NCBI GenBank assembly: GCA_949840605.1
Contig: CATKXN010000112.1
Span: 1 to 9,586 of the forward strand
Direction: 5' to 3'
From: an uncultured Alistipes sp.
Lineage (GTDB): Bacteria > Bacteroidota > Bacteroidia > Bacteroidales > Rikenellaceae
DNA: 9,586 nucleotides
Positions 1 through 7,200 of the stretch are shown here, in pieces (position 1 is the first letter of the stretch; every line of letters starts with the position of its first letter). The notes under the pieces were generated by a model. It was not told the DNA's origin and did no database searches. It saw only the letters and a program-made list of their open reading frames with translations. The translations under genes and the position numbers were made by a program.

Positions 1-199
1 AAAAGAGGATGCGCTGCCCTTTGAGGCTCTCGTAATGGGCTGCGTCGGCGCCCACACGTATGTTCGCCGTCGAGTCGTAGACGGCGGCGGCAGTCGTTTG
101 CGGAACGGCTTTCCGGGGCAGGACGGGGTCGGTTTTGAGCTGGGCCGAGGCGCTCAGGATACACCAGAGGCCCGGCAGGAGGCAGAATAGGGTTTTCAT
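1..199 (-). CDS. Secreted protein of unknown function, N-terminal part only
   Basis: Reading the minus strand from the ATG at 199-197 gives an open frame of 66 codons that runs off the left edge, so only the N-terminus is present. It begins MKTLFCLLPGLWCILSASAQ: a short basic start, a hydrophobic stretch (about residues 4-15) and an ASA|Q signal-peptidase I site after residue 19. There is no lipobox cysteine. The product is therefore probably exported to the periplasm or beyond. The mature part visible here (LKTDPVLPRKAVPQ..., then VYDSTANIRVGADAAHYESLKGQRILF) is rich in Thr, Ala and Asp, and I do not recognise a family. A TACCTTTG box on the minus strand (227-220) lies just upstream. The gene is divergent from rsmA. 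Start choice and export are well supported; function is unknown. Confidence 0.75.
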   Translation of the reverse strand, partial: MKTLFCLLPGLWCILSASAQLKTDPVLPRKAVPQTTAAAVYDSTANIRVGADAAHYESLKGQRILF

Positions 200-219
200 T
201 TTTTCGGGGCGTATGGCAG

Positions 220-227
220 CAAAGGTA
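220..227 (-). promoter_or_regulatory. Candidate -7 box for the left-edge secreted gene
   Basis: CAAAGGTA on the plus strand reads TACCTTTG on the minus strand, an exact match to the Bacteroidetes -7 consensus TAnnTTTG. It ends 20 nt before the ATG at 199. No TTTG -33 box is seen at 19-21 bp upstream, so the match rests on the -7 element alone. Confidence 0.45.
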
Positions 228-290
228 ACAACATTTCTTAACATAGGTTCCGTAACGGCATCTTTTAATTGCCGGTGCATGCAATTCGGT

Positions 291-321
291 TTTGAATCCA
301 TCCGACTTTTTCGTACCTTTG
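291..321 (+). promoter_or_regulatory. rsmA promoter (TTTG-N19-TACCTTTG)
   Basis: TTTG at 291-294 and TACCTTTG at 314-321 are separated by 19 bp, the textbook arrangement of the Bacteroidetes housekeeping promoter. Transcription would begin near 327-329, leaving a leader of only about 12 nt before the rsmA ATG at 340. This also argues against the upstream in-frame TTG at 292 as the start, since it lies inside the promoter. Confidence 0.75.
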
Positions 322-339
322 GCGCCTATTCGAGTAATT

Positions 340-1137
340 ATGACGGAAGTAAGGGCTAAAAAGGCGCTGGGGCAGCATTTTCTCACCGACCTGAACATTG
401 CACGCAAAATCTGCGATTCACTGTCGGGCGGAACCTCCTCCGCGCCGTGTCCGGTGCTGGAAGTGGGGTGCGGAATGGGCGTGCTGACGCAGTTCCTGCT
501 GCGCCGCGGCGACATCGTGACGTGGGGCGCCGAGATCGACTCGGAGAGCGTCGACTACCTTCACGCCCACTACCCGGAGTTCACGCCGCGGCTGATCGAA
601 GGCGATTTCCTGCGGATGAACCTCCGCGAACGCTTTCCCGACGGACTGCGGATCATCGGCAATTTTCCCTACAACATTTCGTCCCAGATTTTCTTCAAGG
701 TGCTGGAAAACCGCGACCTCGTGCCCGAATGCGTCGGCATGATCCAGCGGGAGGTCGCCGTGCGGCTGGCCGAGCCTCCCGGGTCGAAAGAGTACGGTAT
801 TCTTTCGGTGCTCCTGCAGGCGTGGTACGACATCGAATACCTCTTCACGGTCAATGAAACGGTCTTCAGTCCGCCCCCGAAGGTCAAGAGCGCCGTCATC
901 CGCCTGCGCCGCAACGCCACGGAGCGTCTGGGGTGCGACGAGCAGCTGTTCGTCAAGGTGGTGAAAGCCTCCTTCGGCCAGCGCCGCAAGATGATCCGCA
1001 ATTCGCTGAAATCCGTGTTCGGCGACTTCGGCGGCGCCGAACATCCGTTCTTCACCCGGCGCGCCGAGCAATTGGGCGTTGCTGACTTCGTGGAGCTAAC
1101 CAACTGGGTCGACGCTGCCCGCGGCGACCGTCACTAA
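340..1137 (+). CDS. rsmA: 16S rRNA (A1518/A1519-N6,N6)-dimethyltransferase RsmA/KsgA
   Basis: RsmA uses S-adenosylmethionine to dimethylate two adjacent adenines in the helix 45 loop of 16S rRNA, a late step and checkpoint in small-subunit assembly in the cytoplasm. The 265-aa product is of normal length (E. coli 273 aa). Visible family motifs are KKALGQHFLTD (residues 7-17), the SAM-binding motif I EVGCGMG (41-47), an acidic motif II (GAEIDSE, 63-69), GDF (88-90), the catalytic motif IV NFPYN (108-112, usually NLPYN), SPPPKVKSAV (177-186) and the C-terminal FGQRRKMIRNSL (212-223). The ATG at 340 is chosen because it follows a good promoter and places KALGQ normally; the in-frame TTG at 292 would add 16 residues of promoter sequence. 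The gene is monocistronic here. Its last 42 bp overlap the 3' end of the convergent M16 gene. Identification is secure. Confidence 0.97.
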   Translation: MTEVRAKKALGQHFLTDLNIARKICDSLSGGTSSAPCPVLEVGCGMGVLTQFLLRRGDIVTWGAEIDSESVDYLHAHYPEFTPRLIEGDFLRMNLRERFPDGLRIIGNFPYNISSQIFFKVLENRDLVPECVGMIQREVAVRLAEPPGSKEYGILSVLLQAWYDIEYLFTVNETVFSPPPKVKSAVIRLRRNATERLGCDEQLFVKVVKASFGQRRKMIRNSLKSVFGDFGGAEHPFFTRRAEQLGVADFVELTNWVDAARGDRH

Positions 1138-2367
1138 ATCCTCTTTCGCCAGGTATTTCCGGGCCAGGGCCTGCACGTCGGCGGGCGTCATCCGGCGGAT
1201 GCGGCGGATGTTCTCGCCGATCACCGTGTTGTCGGTGCCGCAGAGGATGTTCTCGATCGTCACGTCGGCGATGCCGAACGGCCCGTCGAGAATGCGCATC
1301 ATCTCGCCTGTCATCATGTTTTTCACCAGCATCAGCTCCTCTTCAGGCATCGGCTCCGTGCGGAGGCGTTCGATCTCCCTGTAGATTTCCTGCAAGGCCT
1401 CCCGCGTGACGTCGGTTCCGACCTGCGCCGCCACGGCGAAATAGCCCTCGCGCTCGAAATTGACCATCGCGGCCACCACGCCGTAGGTGTATCCGTGCTC
1501 CTCGCGCAGGTTCTGCATCAGCCGCGACCCGAAGTATCCGCCCAGGGCCGTCGCCACGACCTGCATGCCCACGAAATCGGGATGCTGGCGCGGGAACAGC
1601 AGGCGTCCCAGCCGCAGCGACGACTGCACCGCCCCGGGATGGTCGACGAATGCCGCGTGCGTGGTCTCGGGCGCCGGAAACCGGATCGACGTTTCGGACT
1701 CCCCGTGGGGAAGCTGCGCCGCGAGGGCCCCGACGGCCTGCAATTCGTGCTCCCCGATGCGGCCGCTGCAGACCACGAAGCAGTTTTCGGCGGTGTAGAA
1801 CCGCCGGTGGAAATCGGCCACGGCTTCGCGCGTGAGGTTGTCGTATTCGCGTTCGTCCGACGAGATGCCGTAGGGGTGACGCGCCCCGAACAGCGCCCGG
1901 GCGAATGCTTCGCGGGCCTGGACGTCGACCTTCGTGCGGTCGATCGCCAGCCGTTGTTTGCGTTTGGCGGCGTAGGTGCGCAGCTCCTCCTCGGGGAACA
2001 CGGGGCGGAGCAGGATCTCCTCCACCACGGCGAGCGTCCGGTCGAAGAATTTCGAGAGGGTGGCGAAATTGATATAGGCGTAGTCGCGGTCGATGTTGAC
2101 GTCGTACCACGAGCCGTAGTAGTCGAGTTGTTCGGCGATCTCGCGGGCCGTCATGCCGCGCGTGCCTTCGGCGAGCAGATTGGCGGCGGCCGATGCCGAG
2201 AAAGGCGTCTGCTGGAGAGCCGATCCGGCGCGGAAGACGAACGAGATGCGCAGCACTTCGAAATCCTCCGAAGCGAGCGTGTAGAGGGCGACGCCGTTGG
2301 GAAGCACCGTCTTGACGGCTTCGGCGACCTCGACCTCCGAGGGGGTTATGCGGGGTTGGCGTGTCAT
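1096..2367 (-). CDS. M16 family peptidase-like subunit without zinc site (R/Y subunit)
   Basis: The 423-aa protein has the two-lobed M16 (pitrilysin/MPP) fold signature: a VLPNGV strand near residues 21-26, FRAGSA (45-50), a DNL..REAVADFHRRFYTAEN segment at about 176-195, and the second-domain motif SRLMQNLREEHGYTY at 281-295. Where an active M16 has HxxEH, this one reads SASAAANLLAEGT (57-69), so the zinc ligands and catalytic Glu are absent. The Arg288 and Tyr293/Tyr295 substrate-binding motif is intact. In split M16B proteases one subunit brings the zinc site and the other the Arg/Tyr pair, so this is most likely the partner of the upstream gene. No signal peptide is seen, so it is probably cytoplasmic. 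Its ATG overlaps the upstream stop codon (ATGA), suggesting translational coupling. The TAG stop lies within rsmA on the other strand. Substrate unknown. Confidence 0.9.
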   Translation of the reverse strand: MTRQPRITPSEVEVAEAVKTVLPNGVALYTLASEDFEVLRISFVFRAGSALQQTPFSASAAANLLAEGTRGMTAREIAEQLDYYGSWYDVNIDRDYAYINFATLSKFFDRTLAVVEEILLRPVFPEEELRTYAAKRKQRLAIDRTKVDVQAREAFARALFGARHPYGISSDEREYDNLTREAVADFHRRFYTAENCFVVCSGRIGEHELQAVGALAAQLPHGESETSIRFPAPETTHAAFVDHPGAVQSSLRLGRLLFPRQHPDFVGMQVVATALGGYFGSRLMQNLREEHGYTYGVVAAMVNFEREGYFAVAAQVGTDVTREALQEIYREIERLRTEPMPEEELMLVKNMMTGEMMRILDGPFGIADVTIENILCGTDNTVIGENIRRIRRMTPADVQALARKYLAKEDLVTVAAGSVDPVG

Positions 2368-3602
2368 TTTTTCGTGTTGTAAATGAGCGTGGAACTGTTT
2401 TCGGGCCGGAACGTCCGGCGGCAGAACGAGCGGATGTCGCCGTCGGTGACGGCGCGGTAGCGGTCGACCTCGCGGTTGATCAGGCGGAGGTCGCCCAGCA
2501 TCTCGTAAAATCCGAGGTTCATCGCCTTGTTCATGACATTCAGTTCGCCGAAGAGCGTGTTGGCTTCGAACTTGTTCTTGACCTTTTCGATCTCATAGGC
2601 GGTCGCGGACGCGGTTTGCAGGGTTTCGATCTCTTCGCGGAACGCCGTTTCGACCTCCCCGGGCGTCACGCCCGGCAGCAGCTGGCCCGTGAAGACGAAC
2701 AGACCCGGATCGACGTTGCCCGTGACATAGGCGTTGACGCTCGACAGCAGCTGGCGCTCCTTGACCAGATGCGTGTAGAGCCGTCCCGAATCGCCGCCCG
2801 AGAGCAGGTCCGAAACCAGGTCGGCGGTGTAGAAATCGGCATCCGTGCGTCCGCCCATGTGGTAGGCCACGGTGACGGTCGGCGCCGGAACGTCGCGTTC
2901 GACCTCCTCGCGGCGGGCTTCGGTCTGCACGGGCTCCTGCGGAATCGGCGCAGCCTCGGCAGGGTGGTCGGCGAGCGGTGCGAACCATTTTTCGGCCAGC
3001 TCCAGCATGCGCTCCTCCTCGATGTCCGCCGAGATCGACAGCACGGCGTTCGACGGCCGGTAGTGGGCGCGGTAGAAAGTTTCCACATCCTCCAGGGAGG
3101 CTCCGGCGATATGGTCCGTCGTGAGGCCGATGGCCGCCCAGCGGTAGGGGTGGACCTTGTAGGCCTGCGCCCGCAGCAGCATCGTCTGGTCGCCGTAGGG
3201 CTGGTTGAGGTAACGCTGGCGGAACTCCTCGATCACCACCTTCTTTTCGGCTTCGAGCTTCGCGGGGGTGATGTCGAGTCCCTCCATGCGGTCGCTTTCG
3301 AGCCAGAGGGCCGTTTCGAGGTTGTCCTTCGGGAGGGTGATGTAGAAGTCCGTATAGTCGTTGTTCGTGAAGGCGTTGTTGTCGCCCGAGGCCATCTGCA
3401 CCGGGAGGTCGAAATTGGGGACCTCGCGCGTGCCGCGGAACATGAGGTGTTCGAACAGATGGGCGAATCCCGTGCGCCGGGGGTCTTCGTTGCGCGCCCC
3501 GACCTTGTAGAGGATGTTCACGGCGGCGAGTTTCGAGGCCCGGTCGCGGTTGACGACGAGGGTGAGGCCGTTCGGCAGTATTTTCTTCGTGTATGGAATC
3601 AT
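2364..3602 (-). CDS. M16 family zinc metallopeptidase, catalytic subunit
   Basis: The 412-aa protein starts MIPYTKKILPNGLTLVV. It carries the inverted zinc motif HLFEH at residues 48-52 (His48 and His52 as ligands, Glu51 as base), within GFAHLFEHLMFRGT, which is near-canonical for M16. The third ligand is expected in KKVVIEEFRQR (Glu125 or Glu126). NNAFTNNDYTDFYITLP (75-91) is also typical. The second domain (SGRLYTHLVKERQLLSSVNAY) lacks the Gly-Tyr-x-Tyr substrate motif found in the companion gene, so the two products are complementary. The family cleaves peptides and small proteins inside a closed chamber. No signal peptide is present with this start, so the product should be cytoplasmic. 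An upstream in-frame start at 3677 is rejected because the extension would be translated from the intergenic repeat. It is first in a two-gene operon with a 4-nt ATGA overlap. Confidence 0.93.
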   Translation of the reverse strand: MIPYTKKILPNGLTLVVNRDRASKLAAVNILYKVGARNEDPRRTGFAHLFEHLMFRGTREVPNFDLPVQMASGDNNAFTNNDYTDFYITLPKDNLETALWLESDRMEGLDITPAKLEAEKKVVIEEFRQRYLNQPYGDQTMLLRAQAYKVHPYRWAAIGLTTDHIAGASLEDVETFYRAHYRPSNAVLSISADIEEERMLELAEKWFAPLADHPAEAAPIPQEPVQTEARREEVERDVPAPTVTVAYHMGGRTDADFYTADLVSDLLSGGDSGRLYTHLVKERQLLSSVNAYVTGNVDPGLFVFTGQLLPGVTPGEVETAFREEIETLQTASATAYEIEKVKNKFEANTLFGELNVMNKAMNLGFYEMLGDLRLINREVDRYRAVTDGDIRSFCRRTFRPENSSTLIYNTKK

Positions 3603-3608
3603 AATGTG

Positions 3609-3616
3609 CAAAGGTA
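3609..3616 (-). promoter_or_regulatory. Candidate -7 box for the M16 operon
   Basis: TACCTTTG on the minus strand matches TAnnTTTG exactly and ends 6 nt before the M16 ATG at 3602. Transcription would then start at or within a few bases of the start codon, giving a nearly leaderless mRNA. No TTTG box lies at the usual 19-20 bp; the nearest (minus strand of 3644-3647) is 27 bp away. The box is part of the 51-bp repeat that recurs at 3789-3839, so it may be a repeat component as much as a dedicated promoter. Confidence 0.45.
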
Positions 3617-3683
3617 ATAAAAATACCGGACGGAGGATAGGCTCAAATTGCGTGCAGTTTGCAAGACATACCAGCAATATAAA

Positions 3684-3698
3684 GTGTCGTTACGACAC
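3684..3698. repeat. Hairpin/palindrome at the end of repeat unit 1
   Basis: GTGTCG-TTA-CGACAC is a perfect 6-bp inverted repeat with a 3-nt centre. It is followed directly by CAAA of unit 2. The partner at 3774-3788 has the same shape with one compensated base pair. It could be an operator or an RNA hairpin; there is no T-run, so it is not an intrinsic terminator. Confidence 0.75.
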
Positions 3699-3773
3699 CA
3701 AATTTGCAAAAAAGCGGGTACGGGTGCAAAACCGGATTGCGTGCGGTTCGTCAAAGCGTCCCGACCGGTAAAA

Positions 3774-3788
3774 GTGCCGTTACGGCAC
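3774..3788. repeat. Hairpin/palindrome at the end of repeat unit 2
   Basis: GTGCCG-TTA-CGGCAC is a perfect 6-bp inverted repeat with the same TTA centre as 3684-3698 and exactly 90 bp from it. The only differences are the fourth base of the left arm (T to C) and its partner in the right arm (A to G). On the minus strand it lies directly downstream of a TACCTTTG box (3796-3789), where a transcript from that box would begin. Confidence 0.75.
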
Positions 3789-3880
3789 CAAAGGTAATAA
3801 AAATACCGGACGGAGGATAGGCTCAAATTGCGTGCAGTTCGTCAAAACGTTCCGAGGATAGGTTCAAATTGCGTGCGGTT

Positions 3881-4062
3881 TTGCCGCTCCGGCACCGTTC
3901 CCTGCAGCCGAAGCTTTCGGTCCGAATGGAATTTTTACCGGGGAATTCCGCCGGGATCAGGGAGGGGCGATTACGGCCCGTATTTTGCGGCGGCGGTGTG
4001 TGTTCCGGGGTAAGGCGCTAACGGATAGCAAGTTCTTCAACTCAGTGATTATCCGCGACTTT
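3881..4062. other. Intergenic stretch with no recognised gene
   Basis: Between the repeat array and the paired palindromes I find no credible gene, tRNA or riboswitch. The only structure is a weak third hairpin, TGCCG-CTC-CGGCA at 3882-3894, which resembles the array hairpins but has a different loop and a shorter stem. The DNA is GC-rich up to about 4020 and becomes A/T-rich towards the PFOR promoter. Confidence 0.5.
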
Positions 4063-4107
4063 ACTGTTAATTGAATAACAGTTTGACTGTTATTTCAATA
4101 ACATTTG
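4063..4107. promoter_or_regulatory. Two tandem TGTTA-N6-TAACA operator-like palindromes upstream of PFOR
   Basis: The site at 4063-4082 reads ACTGTTA-ATTGAA-TAACAGT and the site at 4086-4103 contains TGTTATT-TC-AATAACA, a perfect 16-bp palindrome. Both share the core TGTTA-N6-TAACA, their centres are 23 bp apart (about two helical turns), and each is followed by TTTG. The core and spacing fit Rex-family operators (TTGTTAA-N4-TTAACAA type). Rex senses NADH/NAD+ and is known in other phyla to control fermentative genes, PFOR among them. The geometry also fits CRP/FNR-type dimers (TGTGA-N6-TCACA). The sites lie about 66 bp upstream of the best -7 box, which suits an activator at least as well as a repressor. 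The regulator is inferred, not shown. Confidence 0.6.
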
Positions 4108-4168
4108 AAAAGGCAAAAATTTACACTTTTTTGAACAAAAATAGACATCGTTTCTCGGCCGAAATTGC

Positions 4169-4176
4169 TATCTTTG
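4169..4176 (+). promoter_or_regulatory. PFOR promoter -7 box (TATCTTTG)
   Basis: TATCTTTG matches TAnnTTTG exactly and lies in a 14-base stretch (AAATTGCTATCTTT, 4162-4175) repeated at the META gene promoter. No TTTG is found 19-21 bp upstream, so the -33 region is weak and may need an activator. Transcription would start near 4182-4184, giving a leader of about 68 nt whose last 35 nt are strongly A/T-rich with no Shine-Dalgarno, as is common for well-expressed Bacteroidetes genes. Confidence 0.65.
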
Positions 4177-4250
4177 CATCGCCCGTGTTTCCGGGCTGTG
4201 TTCGAATCGTTAGGAAATACACACAAATATCATCTAAAATTTCAACTAAA

Positions 4251-7200
4251 ATGGCAGAAAAGAAATTTATCACTTGTGATGGTAACTATGCAGCGGCCCA
4301 TGTGGCCTATATGTTCTCGGAAGTCGCAGCCATCTATCCCATCACGCCGTCGTCGACGATGGCCGAGCTCGTGGACGAGTGGGCCGCCCAGGGACGTAAA
4401 AATATTTTCGGCGAGACCGTCAAGGTCGTTGAAATGCAGTCGGAGGCCGGCGCTGCCGGCGCCGTGCACGGATCGCTGCAGAGCGGTGCCCTGACCTCGA
4501 CTTTCACCGCTTCGCAGGGCCTGCTGCTGATGGTCCCCAACATGTACAAGATCTCGGGCGAGCTGCTCCCGGGCGTGTTCCACGTTTCGGCGCGTGCGCT
4601 GGCCGCACAGTCGCTGTCGATCTTCGGCGACCACCAGGACGTGATGGCTACGCGCCAGACCGGTTTCGCCATGCTGGCCACCTCGTCGGTGCAGGAGGTC
4701 ATGGACCTCGCGGGCGTCGCCCACCTCGTGTCGCTGAAGTCGCGCGTGCCGTTCCTGCACTTCTTCGACGGCTTCCGCACGTCGCATGAGATTCAGAAGA
4801 TCGAACTGATCGACGAGGCCGCGCTGACGGCGATGCTCGACCGCGACGCCCTGAAGGCGTTCCGCAACCGGGCCCTGAACCCCGAGCACCCTGTGACCCG
4901 CGGTACGGCCCAGAACCCCGACATCTATTTCCAGACGCGTGAGGCTTCGAACAAATTCTATGACGCCGTGCCCGACATGGTGGCCGACACCATGAAGGAG
5001 ATCTCGAAGATCACCGGCCGCGACTACAAGCCGTTCGTATATTACGGTGCCGAGGACGCCGAGAACATCGTCGTAGCGATGGGTTCGGTGACCGAAACCC
5101 TCAAGGAGACGGTCGACTACCTGACGGCCAAGGGCGAAAAGGTGGGTGTCGTCACCGTACACCTCTACCGTCCGTTCTCGGTGAAATATCTGATGGCGGT
5201 GCTTCCCGAGAGCGTGAAGCGCATCTGCGTGCTCGACCGCACGAAGGAGCCGGGAGCCAACGGCGATCCGCTCTACCTGGATGTCGTCGAGGCGTTCGCA
5301 ACCTGCCCGTGCGACAGGAAACCGCTCATCATCGGCGGCCGCTACGGCCTTTCGTCGAAGGACACCACCCCGGCGCAGATGCTGGCCGTGTTCGAGAACC
5401 TGAAGATGAACGAGCCCAAGAACCAGTTCACGGTGGGTATCGTGGACGACGTGACGTTCCGTTCGCTGCCCGTCGGCGAGGAGATTTCGCTGGCGAAGCC
5501 CGGCACGTTCGAGGGGCTCTTCTTCGGTCTGGGCGCCGACGGTACGGTGGGTGCCAACAAGAACTCGATCAAGATCATCGGCGGCACGACCGACAAGTAC
5601 TGCCAGGCCTATTTCTCCTATGACTCGAAGAAATCGGGCGGCTACACCTCGTCGCACCTGCGTTTCGGCGACCTGCCCATCACGTCGCCCTACCTGGTGA
5701 CCACCCCCGACTTCGTGGCCTGCCACGTCCCCTCGTACGTCGACAAGTACGACGTGCTGAAGGGTCTGAAGGCCGGCGGTTCGTTCCTGCTCAACTCGGT
5801 GCACGACGCCGAGACCACCTGCGCGACGCTGCCCGACCACATGAAGGTCTACCTCGCCAAGAACAAGATCAACTTCTATATCATCAACGCCACGAAGATC
5901 GCCGCCGAACTGGGTCTGGGTTCGCGCACGAACACCATCATGCAGTCGGCGTTCTTCAAGATCGCCAACGTCATTCCGTTCGACAAGGCCGTCGAGGAGA
6001 TGAAGAAGGCCATTCTCAAATCCTACGGAAAGAAGGGCGAGGATATTGTCAACATGAACTATGCGGCTGTCGATGCCGGCGGCGACGCCGTCGTGAAGAT
6101 CGACGTTCCCGCCGAGTGGGCTTCGATCGAGGACAAGGGCTTCGAGCACGTTTCGAACGCTTCGTACCCGGAGTTCGTGCGCAAGATCGTCGAGCCGATC
6201 AACGGCCTGAAAGGCGACATGCTGCCCGTTTCGGCCTTCAACGGCCGTGAGGACGGCACGTGGGACAACGGCACGGCTGCTTACGAGAAGCGCGGCATCG
6301 CCGTCAACGTGCCCGAGTGGAAGATCGAGAACTGTATCCAGTGCAACCAGTGTGCTTACGTCTGCCCCCACGCCGTGATCCGTCCGTTCCTCGCCACCGA
6401 GGAGGAGGCCGCCGCTTCGGGCGTGGAGTGGAAGCAGGGTCTGGGCGAGACCAAGGAGTATAAGTTCCGCATCCAGATTTCGCCCCTCGACTGTACGGGC
6501 TGCTCGAACTGCGTCGACATCTGCCCCGCCAAGGAGAAGGCGCTCGTCATGCGTCCGCTCGAGGAGCAGATGCTCCAGCAGAAGAACTGGGATTACATTA
6601 CGAAAAATATCGGTTACAAGCAGGTCGTGGACAAGACCAAGTCGGTCAAGAACCTGCAGTTCGCACAGCCGCTGTTCGAGTTCTCGGGCGCCTGCGCCGG
6701 CTGCGGCGAGACCCCTTATATCAAGGCCATTTCGCAGCTCTTCGGCGACAAGATGATGGTCGCCAACGCCACGGGATGTACCTCGATCTACTCGGGTTCG
6801 GCTCCCTCGACGCCCTATTGCACCAACGCCGCCGGCCAGGGTCCCGCATGGGCCAACTCGCTCTTCGAGGACAACGCCGAGTTCGGTCTGGGTATGCACG
6901 TCGGCGTGGAGAAGCTCCGCGACCGCATCCAGCTGGCGATGGAGGATGCCATTGCCAACTGCGCGAAGTGCTCCGACGAGCTGAAAGGCGTGATGAAGGA
7001 GTGGATCGAGAACCGCGGTTCGTCGGCCAAGTCGGCCGAGGTGACGGCGCGCCTGATTCCGATGATGGAGGCCTGCGGCTGCGACGCCTGCAAGAAGATC
7101 CTCGAACACAAGGAGTGGCTCGTGAAGAAGTCGCAGTGGATCATCGGCGGCGACGGCTGGGGCTACGACATCGGTTACGGCGGCGTGGACCACGTGCTGG

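Larger units (their letters stand above)
3609..3880. repeat. 90-bp tandem repeat array in the M16-PFOR intergenic region
   Basis: Three units begin at 3609, 3699 and 3789, exactly 90 bp apart. Each starts with CAAA, has a core ATTGCGTGC(A/G)GTT about 38 bp in, and the first two end in a hairpin. Units 1 and 3 share 51 identical bases (3609-3659 and 3789-3839). Unit 2 keeps the core and hairpin but has a diverged left part. A fourth core (3868-3880), preceded by GAGGATAGGTTCAAATT, follows unit 3 by only 41 bp. The minus-strand frame gives the same peptide segment (LSLSSVRYFYYL) from both 51-bp copies, simply because the DNA repeats in frame. No coding function is inferred. It may be a dispersed intergenic element of this genome; that would need a genome-wide search. 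Confidence 0.85.

Noticed and set aside
292..339. TTG start of rsmA 16 codons upstream
   Set aside because: It overlaps the -33 box and would place the -7 box inside the coding region. The ATG at 340 gives the usual family N-terminus.
2361..3617. Open frame of about 418 codons on the plus strand opposite the catalytic M16 gene, and a similar one at 1495-2382
   Set aside because: Both are mirrors of the real M16 frames, with compositions typical of antisense translation (runs of Arg, Val, Glu, Gly) and no motifs.
3603..3677. N-terminal extension of the catalytic M16 protein that could resemble a signal sequence
   Set aside because: The extra 25 residues come from the intergenic repeat and the -7 box. 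The family normally begins at the K-x-x-L-x-N-G-L strand, just after the ATG at 3602.
3599..3826. Small minus-strand frame encoding a peptide with a repeated LSLSSVRYFYYL segment
   Set aside because: The peptide repeat is only the translation of the 51-bp DNA repeat, whose 180-bp spacing keeps the frame. The frame runs through the M16 promoter box and has no start context.
3609..3880. CRISPR array
   Set aside because: The repeats are 90-bp tandem units with partial identity, with no short identical repeats separated by unique spacers and no cas genes.
4071..4250. 60-residue N-terminal extension of PFOR from a TTG at 4071
   Set aside because: It would begin inside the first palindrome and run through the promoter. 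PFOR proteins start at MAxKKFxTxDGN, matching the ATG at 4251.
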